NCBI GenBank assembly: GCA_029260295.1
Contig: JAJDDN010000008.1
Span: forward strand, 62,001 to 126,000
DNA length: 64,000 nt
Origin: Phycisphaerales bacterium
GTDB lineage: Bacteria > Planctomycetota > Phycisphaerae > Phycisphaerales > UBA1924
Reading direction: 5' to 3'
Position numbers and translations under genes: made by a program. The notes under the pieces are model-generated. The model saw only the letters and a list, made by a program, of their open reading frames with translations, was not told where the DNA came from and ran no database searches. Below are positions 52,518 through 59,971 of this stretch, one piece after another; position 1 is the first letter of the stretch; each line of letters opens with the position of its first letter.

Positions 52518-52882
52518 CTTCACACAAAGTTACCCTTGTCGGCCACTGTCGCCCCGATGTCTTCGCCCTGACCGCAGCGGTCCGTGGGTATATCCCAGGG
52601 GCTGAGGTCAACAGCATCAACTCAATCGATCAGATGACCGATCCGACCGATTTGTACCTCGTCAATCGAATCCTCGATGGGCGCTTTCCTAATGAGTCAG
52701 GTATAGAGCTGATCCGCAATATCCCCGATGGATCGCCCCCAGCAATCCTGATCACCAACATCGAAGAACACGCACAAGCCGCGATTCAAGCGGGTGCCCA
52801 GCCCGGATTTGGCAAGGCCGATTCCCGAACCCCCAAAGCCGAGCAAGCCCTCCGCGGCGCTCTCAAAATGGAAGCCAAGTAA
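52514..52882 (+). CDS. Atypical receiver-like protein without the phospho-acceptor Asp
   Basis: 122 residues with a response-regulator-like alternation: KVTLVGHCRPDVFALTAAVR, then DLYLVNRILDGRFPNESGIE, PPAILITNIEEHAQAAIQAG and GFGKADS (switch Thr81 and Lys101 positions kept). The usual phospho-acceptor Asp is replaced by Asn51 in LYLVNRI and the acidic pair after strand 1 is missing, so classical phosphorylation is unlikely. Asp54 is nearby but out of register. No output domain. It overlaps tilS (ATGA) and directly abuts the aminopeptidase gene (TAA then ATG), so it belongs to that operon. Function unknown. Confidence 0.7.
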   Translation: MTSHKVTLVGHCRPDVFALTAAVRGYIPGAEVNSINSIDQMTDPTDLYLVNRILDGRFPNESGIELIRNIPDGSPPAILITNIEEHAQAAIQAGAQPGFGKADSRTPKAEQALRGALKMEAK

Positions 52883-54103
52883 ATGATCGATACCGCAATC
52901 AAAGTTTCAGAGTACCAAGCCCGCCGCAAGAAAGTCCTCACCGCCCTCAAAGGATCGGTCGGCCTTGTCATGGCCGGCGACGGCGCCCCGCCCCTCCGCG
53001 GCGAGTGGTTCCCCAACTTCGACTTCAAATACTTGACCGGCATCGGCGGCGAGCCGGGCGCAATGGTCCTCTTTGATCCAACCAACCCTGACCCCAAGAA
53101 ACGCTGCATGCTGCTTCTCAAACCCGTCAACCCAGAGATGGATGTCTGGGACGGCTACCGCGATCTGGTCACCGAGAAACTCCGCAAGAGCACCGGGTTC
53201 GACGCGATCTTCCGCACCAACTACCTCCCGCGTTTCCTGGGCGAAGCCGTCAAACGCACCAAGTCCATGACCTGCCTGCATCAGCTTTCTAGCTACACCC
53301 AGCCCGTTTCCCCAGACCTGGATCTCTTCCAGAAGCTTGCTGCGCGTATCCCAGGCTCATCGATCCACGACCAGTCCCAGCTCCTGACCAGTCTCCGTCT
53401 CGTCAAGAGCCCCGCCGAACTCAAGCACATGCGCAGCGCGGTCAAAGCAACCGCCGATGGGCTAGACCGCGTCTTCCGCCAGGCCAAGCCGGGCATCAAC
53501 GAACGCATCCTCCACAACACCCTCATCGGTGGCTTCACCGACAACGGCGCTAAAAATGTCGCCTTCAACCCCATCGTCGGATCCGGTGTCCGCACCACCA
53601 TCCTGCACTACAAAGAAAACGACCAATCCACAACCGCCGGCGATCTCCTCGTCATCGACTGCGGTGCCGAGATCAACGGCTACGCGTCGGACATCACCCG
53701 CACCATCCCCGTCAACGGCAAGTTTACCAAACGCCAAAGAGAAATCTACGAGATCGTCCTCAAAGCACAGCGTGCATCGATCAAAGCCGTCAAGCCTGGA
53801 GCAACCATGCTTCAGGTCGATGCCGCGGCCCGCAAGGTCATTACGGACGCAGGCTTCGGTGACTATTTCTTCCACTCAATCGGCCACCACATCGGCCTCG
53901 AAACCCACGACCCGGGTGCCCACAGCGTCAAGCTCAAGCCGGGCATGGTCGTGACCATTGAGCCTGGGATTTATATTCAAGCTGAAAAGATCGGCATCCG
54001 CCTCGAAGACGACATTCTCGTCACCAAGGACGGCCGCCAGAATCTTTCTTCAGCGATCCCCATCACGGTCAAAGACATCGAAGCCGCGATGAAGCAGAAG
54101 TAA
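52883..54103 (+). CDS. M24-family Xaa-Pro aminopeptidase
   Basis: 406 residues. N-terminal creatinase-like domain (MVLFDPTNPDPKKRCMLLLK; GEWFPNFDFKYLTGIGGEPG) and C-terminal pita-bread domain with all metal ligands: LLVIDCGAEINGYASDITRT (two Asp), FHSIGHHIGLETHD (His), VVTIEPGIYI (Glu) and GIRLEDDILV (Glu). Length fits PepP/PepQ-type enzymes. It removes N-terminal residues before proline in the cytoplasm. Its stop is followed within 12 bp by the branched inverted-repeat element at 54115-54212. Confidence 0.92.
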   Translation: MIDTAIKVSEYQARRKKVLTALKGSVGLVMAGDGAPPLRGEWFPNFDFKYLTGIGGEPGAMVLFDPTNPDPKKRCMLLLKPVNPEMDVWDGYRDLVTEKLRKSTGFDAIFRTNYLPRFLGEAVKRTKSMTCLHQLSSYTQPVSPDLDLFQKLAARIPGSSIHDQSQLLTSLRLVKSPAELKHMRSAVKATADGLDRVFRQAKPGINERILHNTLIGGFTDNGAKNVAFNPIVGSGVRTTILHYKENDQSTTAGDLLVIDCGAEINGYASDITRTIPVNGKFTKRQREIYEIVLKAQRASIKAVKPGATMLQVDAAARKVITDAGFGDYFFHSIGHHIGLETHDPGAHSVKLKPGMVVTIEPGIYIQAEKIGIRLEDDILVTKDGRQNLSSAIPITVKDIEAAMKQK

Positions 54104-54114
54104 AAAAACACTCC

Positions 54115-54212
54115 GGGTGGCCCGACGGAGGATTCTGATCCTCCTTCAGGTTCCGTGTGGTACAAACTGGCTAAGACCCGAAGGAACGCAAAGCCGTTCC
54201 GTCGGGCTACCC
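54115..54212. ncRNA. Candidate structured RNA / complex inverted-repeat element
   Basis: Outer stem GGGTGGCCCGAC (54115-54126) with GTCGGGCTACCC (54201-54212), 12 bp including one G.T. It encloses a perfect 7 bp hairpin (54127-54144, GGAGGAT-TCTG-ATCCTCC), a 38-nt middle (54145-54182), and a 6 bp hairpin GGAACG-CAAAGC-CGTTCC (54183-54200). The right-hand part also reads GGC-TAAGACC-CGAA-GG-AACGCAAA-GCC, which recalls the P1b arm of c-di-GMP-I (GEMM) riboswitches, but the second GEMM arm is missing. On the minus strand a T7 run follows after 6 nt, so it may also terminate the SCO1 transcript. It lies between convergent genes, so it is not a leader of either. Confidence 0.5.
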
Positions 54213-54223
54213 ATGTATTCATT

Positions 54224-54886
54224 TCAATCAACGAGCTTCTTGGCATCGGCGATGAGCTTGTCGACTTCGTCGGGGTCGTCGTAGCGGTACAGCCCGATCA
54301 CCTTCCGGTCCGGGCCCAGCAGGATTAGCCGTGTTGGGTGGTTGATGAGCCGTCCCGAATCCTCGGTGTCGCTGGGGTCGCCCAGATCGAACTTGAGCCC
54401 GTCCATGACCATCGAAGCGACAACCGACGGGTCGCCGGTCGCGTAGTGCCAGCGGTCTTTGTCGCTCCCGTAGCGCGTCGCGTATTCGTCGATGGCTGCT
54501 GGGCTATCGACATTACCATCAATCGAGATGCTCATGAACCGGAGCGATGTGCCATAGGTTGCCTGCTGGACCTTTCGCATTGACTGGGTCATCCCCGGGC
54601 ACCAGAGCGGGCACGAAGTAAAGAAGAAATCCACGACTGTGTACTGCCCATCAAGGACATCATGCGTGATTGTTTCCCCGTACCGATCAGTCAGTTCAAA
54701 GTCGGGTACATAGAACTCAGAGTACAAGTTCTCGGGCTCATCCGTAATCTCCACGATTGGTTGGATGCCGGGATCGGTTGCCGCCTGCTTTGCCCCGCCC
54801 CGCAGCACGACCATCGAATAAATGATGATCCCCAATACAGTAAAGGTCAGCAAGATCAGAGAACGAAGCAGTGTTTTTTCAGACAT
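54224..54886 (-). CDS. SCO1/SenC copper chaperone
   Basis: 220 residues from ATG 54886 (the frame extends to 54964 into the permease gene). One N-terminal membrane helix (SLILLTFTVLGIIIYSMVVL), then a thioredoxin-like domain with VVDFFFTSCPLWCPGM (Cys92, Cys96) and the distant ligand His183 in RLINHPTRLILLG. The CxxxC plus His set is the Cu site of SCO proteins, which deliver copper to the CuA centre of cytochrome c oxidase. Last gene of an operon with ctaB, supporting that role. Confidence 0.92.
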   Translation of the reverse strand: MSEKTLLRSLILLTFTVLGIIIYSMVVLRGGAKQAATDPGIQPIVEITDEPENLYSEFYVPDFELTDRYGETITHDVLDGQYTVVDFFFTSCPLWCPGMTQSMRKVQQATYGTSLRFMSISIDGNVDSPAAIDEYATRYGSDKDRWHYATGDPSVVASMVMDGLKFDLGDPSDTEDSGRLINHPTRLILLGPDRKVIGLYRYDDPDEVDKLIADAKKLVD

Positions 54887-54902
54887 ACCAGAGTCTAGAC
54901 AT

Positions 54903-55670
54903 TCATCGCCGCTTGGACGCTTGGCCCATGACTGCTGTCGCCAGCACGATGCACCCACCCGCAAACATTGCTGAGATTAACCAGTCCAGTCCAACAGGAA
55001 CCCCTTCAATCCCAGGCATTCCCAGCGATCCACGGATCGCAGAATGCGCCCAGCTCAGGGGATTGGCCATTGCAATGATTTTCAGCCACCCAGCCGCATC
55101 GTTGATCGGAAACACCGCCCCCGAGGTCAGCCACATCGGCATCAGCACCGCGTTCATAATCCCATGGAATCCCTGCGACGAATCAACAATCCACGCAAGC
55201 CCCAGCCCCAGCCCAATCAACGCGATCGAGATCAGCCCCAACCCCACGCACGCCCCGATCGCCCCCAGCACCGACATCTCCACCCCAAGGAACGGCAACG
55301 CCGCCAGCACCACAAGCCCCTGCAGCATCGCCACCAGAGCCCCAGCCCCGACCTTCCCAACCACGATGCTCCATCGCGGAGCCGGGCTGATGAGCGCCGC
55401 CCGCAACACTCCATCATGTCGATCCTGAATCAATGAGATCGACGCAAAGATTGACGCGAACATTACGGTCAGCGACGCCACGCCGGGGATCATGTATGCC
55501 GTCAGGTTCTGGTCAGTATTATTTTGCCCCACAGCCGAAGAGAACCCGCCCACAAAGAACACCCACACCAACAAAGGCGTCACAATGCTCGCCACAATCC
55601 GTGACGGTTGCCGAACCTGCCGGATCAACTCCCGTTTCCCAAGCGCAATCGCAGCACCCATCCCGTTCAT
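54903..55670 (-). CDS. ABC-2 type transporter permease
   Basis: 255 residues from ATG 55670, which overlaps the ATPase stop (ATGA). Six hydrophobic helices with ABC-2 blocks: ELIRQVRQPSRIVASIVTPL, YMIPGVASLTVMFASIFASI, RHDGVLRAALISPAPRWSIV (the conserved cytoplasmic region before helix 3), GSSQGFHGIMNAVLMPMWLT-like DSSQGFHGIMNAVLMPMWLT and PLSWAHSAIRG near the end. Pairs with the ATPase upstream. In this operon it may move a factor needed for oxidase assembly, by analogy with other ctaB-linked ABC-2 systems; cargo unknown. Confidence 0.88.
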   Translation of the reverse strand: MNGMGAAIALGKRELIRQVRQPSRIVASIVTPLLVWVFFVGGFSSAVGQNNTDQNLTAYMIPGVASLTVMFASIFASISLIQDRHDGVLRAALISPAPRWSIVVGKVGAGALVAMLQGLVVLAALPFLGVEMSVLGAIGACVGLGLISIALIGLGLGLAWIVDSSQGFHGIMNAVLMPMWLTSGAVFPINDAAGWLKIIAMANPLSWAHSAIRGSLGMPGIEGVPVGLDWLISAMFAGGCIVLATAVMGQASKRR

Positions 55671-56563
55671 AGCTCGCCCCCCGAGAAACTCGACCGAGCA
55701 TGCCACAGATACACATCTTCGAGCGTGGGTGCAGCCAGTGTGATCAATTCGGGTTCGCCCGGGCACTTCCCCGCGTGCTCTGGCTTGGCGTGTGAAATCA
55801 ACACTTCATTCCCGCGAGATACTGATGGACAACCAATCTCTTTGCTCCACGCCTTAATCGCTTCAGCCTGCGTCTCGTCCGGCAACCGTATGCGGAGCAC
55901 TGACGATCCCAACCCCTCAATGAGTTCGGCTGGAGCCCCATCTATGACTATTTTGCCATCAGCGAGCAGTACCACCCGGTCCGCCTTGGCCGCTTCTTCG
56001 GTCATGTGCGTCGCGTAGATCACAGCCATCTCTGAGCCGTTCCGGATCGAATCAAGCGATGACCACAACGAGGCCCGTGCTTCGACATCCAGACCAGATG
56101 TCGGCTCATCGAGCAGCAGTAATCCTGGATTGGGCAACAATGCCCGCGCCAGATCCGCGCGTCGTTTGAGTCCCCCGGAAAGATGTCGGACTTGTTGATC
56201 GAGTCGGTCTGTTAGTTCGAGCGATGCGGTTATCGAATTAATCGCAGAACCAATCGCGTTCTTTGTCATTCCGTGCAAAGCCCCAGCCAAAGCCAGATTC
56301 TCACGCACCGTCAGCAACTCATCGAGCGCCGGCGTCTGGAACACCACACCTAATCCATTCTCATAGTTCCTGCGTATTGTCCCATCATCTGCAGTCAATG
56401 TGCCCGCGAGTGCCCCCATTAGCGTTGACTTCCCAGCCCCATTGGGGCCAAGTAGCGCAATCGACTCTCCCCCAACTCCCAACGACACACCGTCGAGCGC
56501 AACCCGATCCCCGTCCTTGTTCGAATATACAACCCGGAGCTGGTCGACCTCGATGATTTTCAT
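55667..56563 (-). CDS. ABC transporter ATPase (ABC-2 associated)
   Basis: 298 residues. Walker A LLGPNGAGKSTLMGAL, Q-loop VVFQTPALDELLTVRENLAL, signature VRHLSGGLKRRADLARALLP, Walker B LLLLDEPTSGLDVEARASLW and switch His in VIYATHMTEEA. A roughly 70-residue C-terminal extension (VLRIRLPDETQAEAIKAWSK) is typical of DrrA/CcmA-like ATPases. Translationally coupled to ctaB upstream and the permease downstream by 4 bp overlaps. Confidence 0.92.
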   Translation of the reverse strand: MKIIEVDQLRVVYSNKDGDRVALDGVSLGVGGESIALLGPNGAGKSTLMGALAGTLTADDGTIRRNYENGLGVVFQTPALDELLTVRENLALAGALHGMTKNAIGSAINSITASLELTDRLDQQVRHLSGGLKRRADLARALLPNPGLLLLDEPTSGLDVEARASLWSSLDSIRNGSEMAVIYATHMTEEAAKADRVVLLADGKIVIDGAPAELIEGLGSSVLRIRLPDETQAEAIKAWSKEIGCPSVSRGNEVLISHAKPEHAGKCPGEPELITLAAPTLEDVYLWHARSSFSGGEL

Positions 56564-57573
56564 CCGGCCGCTCCAAAGAACATCGCACGGACAACCGCTT
56601 CAGCGACAAACACCGTCATGTACACAGGCAGATGGATAATCGATCCAAAGAACACCACCCGAGCGGCCCTGTCCGTCCGCACGCGTGCAAACTTGATCGA
56701 AAGCCACACCAGCAGCAACCCCAGTAAGATTCCAGTCCCCCCGGTCACCCAGCCGCTGAGTTCCGGGACCACCTTCATCGGGAGCAGCGACACGGGGATG
56801 AGCAGCAACGAAGACGCGATCATCACCGTCGCCGTGTGCCCACCAGAAGCGTCCACGCTCGGCAGCATCTTAAACCCGCCCCTTTCATAATCGACTCGGC
56901 ACATCCAGGCAATCGCAAAGAAGTGGGGCATCTGCCATACAAACATCAGCACAAACAGCATTAGCCCGATCGGTTCAGTCAAAGGCTCAAACCCTGTCCC
57001 CGGAGCCACAGCCGCAGTCCCAATCATGGCAGGAAGCGCCCCGGGCACCGCGCCGACTAGGGTATTGGTTATCGTCTTGGTCTTGAGAGGTGTGTACATC
57101 AGCACATAACTGATTGCTGTGAAGATTGCAATCAACGCGGGCATCAATCCCATGGCCAGCCACAAAACACCAGACCCCACCGCACACATCATCAAGCCAA
57201 ACCAGAGCACAAACCGCGGCGACAACCTCGTCGAAGGGATCGGCCGGGTCTTTGTGCGATCCATGAGTGCATCAAGATCCGATTCGTACCACATATTGAG
57301 TGCGTTGGCCCCGCCCGACGCCATCGAGGTCCCAATGACACACCCGACAATCAAGAGTATCCAGTTCGTCAGCCCGGTTGTCCCGTAATGCAGTCCACCG
57401 ACGAGCAGCCCAACCAGAGCCGTGATCGTGACGAGTTTGGTGATCCCGGGTTTGGTGAGTTCCACACACGCCGAAAATACGCCACCAGAATCCTCTGTGG
57501 ATTCCTCAGCGATTTCCTTGGCGGGTTCTTCTGTCGTATTGAGTGCCTGTGTCACGCGTGATCGTAGCCCCAT
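56560..57573 (-). CDS. ctaB: Protoheme IX farnesyltransferase (heme O synthase)
   Basis: 337 residues from ATG 57573. About nine membrane helices. UbiA-type motif NALNMWYESDLDALMDRTKT (NxxxDxxxD for Mg-diphosphate) and the second motif YTPLKTKTITNTLVGAVPGA, both characteristic of CtaB/CyoE. It attaches farnesyl to heme B, making heme O for terminal oxidases. The N-terminal 45 residues are a polar Glu-rich extension (TTEEPAKEIAEESTEDSGG). Four bp separate it from the secreted hydrolase gene upstream. Confidence 0.93.
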   Translation of the reverse strand: MGLRSRVTQALNTTEEPAKEIAEESTEDSGGVFSACVELTKPGITKLVTITALVGLLVGGLHYGTTGLTNWILLIVGCVIGTSMASGGANALNMWYESDLDALMDRTKTRPIPSTRLSPRFVLWFGLMMCAVGSGVLWLAMGLMPALIAIFTAISYVLMYTPLKTKTITNTLVGAVPGALPAMIGTAAVAPGTGFEPLTEPIGLMLFVLMFVWQMPHFFAIAWMCRVDYERGGFKMLPSVDASGGHTATVMIASSLLLIPVSLLPMKVVPELSGWVTGGTGILLGLLLVWLSIKFARVRTDRAARVVFFGSIIHLPVYMTVFVAEAVVRAMFFGAAG

Positions 57574-57577
57574 CCAA

Positions 57578-58738
57578 TCATGGCGAAGGCACAATCAGAT
57601 CAACCCACACCGGGAAATGATCGGATGCAAACCCTTGATCCATGCCATGCCGCCAGATCCCAGAATCAAGCACCCTCAGATCCGAAGACGGCAGCACATA
57701 ATCCACCCGCAGCCGGAACGACGAGGTATCAGTCGCGTCGAGCCGGTTGACTTTGATGTCTGACCGGGGTGCTGGGGACTCCCCGACCCGGTCAAACCCG
57801 AAGAGATATTTGACAATCGGATCCCCAATGGAACTCCCGTCTATAGGATCCGCGTTGAGATCTCCGAGGATCACAAACGATGCCCCTGCTTCAAGCCCCC
57901 CTCGAATACCGGTATCGTCGTACAACGATTTGTTTCCATCAATGTACTCCCGAATCAACCTGATCTCATCACGGTTCCGGTGTTTGTTCTTCATCTCTGG
58001 CCCGTCAAAGGCCGGTGGCGTCGGGTGGGAAATCAGCGCATGGACTACCGACCCATTGGGCATCACAATCGGCACATCCGCAAAGGTCTTTGACGACAAC
58101 CGGAAGATGTCCCACGCCTTGTCCGAGTAATACGCAGATCCGTCTTCATTGGTCGGCGCGATCGCGCCGGGCAGATCCTTCCAGAGAAACGACTGGAATG
58201 TCCGGATCCCATCAAGATCGATCTTCAACTCGGGATCAACCAGCAGCGACATCGCATACTGCCCCGGGAAGGTCCCAAAGCCGAAACAATCGCCGCCACT
58301 CACCCGTTGCTCTGTGTACTGTTGTGTTGATAGGTGTGGAAGTATGATGTCGGTCGTCCCAGAGTTATCAAGATCGAATCCTGTGGGTATTCCCGTATTT
58401 GATCCGAGCAGTTGGCTCGTAAACTCGATCGGTTCAAGCCCCCAGTCCTGCGAGACCATCAGGTAGTTCTTGATGAAGTGCTGAGCCGTGGACATATGGA
58501 GTCCTGTGCCATGGAATAGCTCGATTTCGTTGAGCAGCAGAATATTGGGCCGCACCCGCTGAATAACCTCCGCGATCCGCTCCAGCCGCTCATTGCCAGG
58601 CTCACTCGCCTCAGCGTGCCGGACATCCTCAATATTAAAGGTCATCACCCGGATCGCCACCTCCTGGCCAACTGCCTGGGCAGAGATCACAAAGACCATC
58701 AAAAACAGAGCGAGCGGTTTCAATCGGTGTGCTATCAT
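57578..58738 (-). CDS. Secreted endonuclease/exonuclease/phosphatase-family hydrolase
   Basis: 386 residues with signal peptide (PLALFLMVFVISAQAVG). EEP-fold motifs: IRVMTFNIEDVRH, PNILLLNEIELFHG (catalytic Glu), FVILGDLNADPIDG (Asp/Asn pair), VDYVLPSSDLRV and GFASDHFPVWVDL (catalytic Asp-His). All key residues of the family are present. The insert around NYLMVSQDWGLEPIEFTSQL is longer than in bare EEP domains. It could act on nucleic acid or phosphoesters outside the cell, perhaps for phosphate scavenging. It is first in the ctaB operon by spacing. Confidence 0.85.
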   Translation of the reverse strand: MIAHRLKPLALFLMVFVISAQAVGQEVAIRVMTFNIEDVRHAEASEPGNERLERIAEVIQRVRPNILLLNEIELFHGTGLHMSTAQHFIKNYLMVSQDWGLEPIEFTSQLLGSNTGIPTGFDLDNSGTTDIILPHLSTQQYTEQRVSGGDCFGFGTFPGQYAMSLLVDPELKIDLDGIRTFQSFLWKDLPGAIAPTNEDGSAYYSDKAWDIFRLSSKTFADVPIVMPNGSVVHALISHPTPPAFDGPEMKNKHRNRDEIRLIREYIDGNKSLYDDTGIRGGLEAGASFVILGDLNADPIDGSSIGDPIVKYLFGFDRVGESPAPRSDIKVNRLDATDTSSFRLRVDYVLPSSDLRVLDSGIWRHGMDQGFASDHFPVWVDLIVPSP

Positions 58739-58789
58739 GCCCCTATTGAAGCCGATCCGGAGCCCCGATGCAACCGGTAAGCCAATCTT

Positions 58790-58863
58790 GCCCCGATAGC
58801 TCAGCTGGATAGAGCAGCGGACTTCTAATCCGCAGGTCGAAGGTTCGAATCCTTCTCGGGGTG
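58790..58863 (+). tRNA. tRNA-Arg (anticodon TCT)
   Basis: 74-nt cloverleaf: acceptor GCCCCGA/TCGGGGT (terminal G.T pair), D arm GCTCAGCTGGATAGAGC, anticodon arm GCGGA-CTTCTAA-TCCGC with anticodon TCT, variable AGGTC, T arm GAAGG-TTCGAAT-CCTTC, discriminator G. CCA not encoded. Confidence 0.95.
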
Positions 58864-58876
58864 TTTGGGCACAAAA

Positions 58877-58915
58877 AAACAGGCCGAGTCCAAAGACTCG
58901 GCCTGTTTCGTTTTT
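58877..58915. terminator. Strong bidirectional terminator
   Basis: AAACAGGCCGAGTC-CAAA-GACTCGGCCTGTTT, a perfect 14 bp stem, with GTTTTT on the plus side and, on the minus side, a run of T extending the stem. It serves tRNA-Arg on one strand and the PEP-CTERM gene on the other. Confidence 0.92.
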
Positions 58916-58935
58916 AGATTGGGTCGATCGGATTA

Positions 58936-59487
58936 TTACCGGCGACGACGGGTGGCGACCATGCCGCCCATGCCCAACAGTGCCATTGCACTTGGGGCAG
59001 GAACAACCGAGAAGCCGACATTGAGCTTGTACGCGATTGATTCCATATGCCCGAGCCCATCGGCGAGTTCATCTGTATCAACTGAAGAAGCACCAACATC
59101 ACCGAATCCTGAGAATCCAATGTAGTATGATCCCGCGCTGAGGCTGTCGATCTGGATCGCTGGCATGAATCCAACGCTGCTGTCGTCATCAAACGCGATC
59201 ACATCGCCACCGGCTGAGACAATTTGCATGATGCCATCACCGGTGCCAAAAGCTGCGAAGAACGACAGGGATGCTGTGTTGCTGAGCGAGAATGTGAACC
59301 AGTCAACATCGCCCTCTGAGATGAGGCCTTCGATAGCGATTGAGCCGCCTGGGATATCAAACATCCCAATATCGTTTGCGTTAGCCATTGAGTTGTTGTC
59401 TTCTGACTCAATAAAGAAGCCCCCGGCAGAAGCCGAGCAAGAAACCGCGGCAAACGCAGCAGTTACGATTGTTTTTGTAAACATCAT
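58936..59487 (-). CDS. Secreted PEP-CTERM (VPAPS-type) protein
   Basis: 183 residues from ATG 59487, behind GGAGAG (the frame extends to 59508). Signal peptide TKTIVTAAFAAVSCSASA, then an acidic low-complexity start (FIESEDNNSMANANDIG) and a beta-rich pre-peptidase-C-like domain (GLISEGDVDWFTFSLSNTAS, SLSAGSYYIGFSGFGDVG). The tail VVPAPSAMALLGMGGMVATR followed by RRR is a PEP-CTERM sorting signal of the VPAPS planctomycete form: motif, hydrophobic helix, Arg cluster. Exosortase would cleave it; no exosortase gene is in the window. An inverted repeat GTACT-CTAT-AGTAC lies about 70 bp upstream of the start. Confidence 0.85.
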   Translation of the reverse strand: MMFTKTIVTAAFAAVSCSASAGGFFIESEDNNSMANANDIGMFDIPGGSIAIEGLISEGDVDWFTFSLSNTASLSFFAAFGTGDGIMQIVSAGGDVIAFDDDSSVGFMPAIQIDSLSAGSYYIGFSGFGDVGASSVDTDELADGLGHMESIAYKLNVGFSVVPAPSAMALLGMGGMVATRRRR

Positions 59488-59508
59488 GTGATTTCTCTCC
59501 AAACACAT

Positions 59509-59971
59509 CTTTGTGATTCTTTGTGTAAACGAAACAATGAATCTATTTCTCTCTGTACTCTATAGTACTGCAAGCAAAGGTGGTTACGCGCATTAAACTG
59601 GGGCAATTCAAAAGATAGATAAAATAACACAATTTATTAGGTGGCCAGAATGAACCAAAATTATGTAGAGTATGGACCTATAACAAACTTATTGATGGGC
59701 GGTTTCAATATGGGTTGGGGGCAAAAACGCCCGCTTATACAGTTGAATGTGGTTTTATGGAGCAAGAGCCACATTTCAGTGCGTCCGAGTGAATCGTTTA
59801 GATTTGAAATTAATGAACGATGAAATCGAGATTGGGAACTTTTTATAGGTCCTAAAGTACTTGCACTAGATTGAGGTTATCGGGCCATGCAATGCGTTTG
59901 GCCACAGAATCAGGAGATCAGGAGCTAAGATAATCCGCATCAACTGGCTCATTTCTAATCCGGGACCATGA
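59509..59971. other. Intergenic region, no gene recognised
   Basis: AT-rich. It contains the GTACT-CTAT-AGTAC inverted repeat at 59555-59568. A 60-codon frame at 59641-59823 starts with GTG, lacks a ribosome binding site and shows no recognisable features, so it is not called. Confidence 0.4.

Noticed and set aside
54115-54212. Calling this element a c-di-GMP-I riboswitch
   Set aside because: Only one arm resembles GEMM; the second arm with the tetraloop receptor is missing and there is no downstream gene on that strand.
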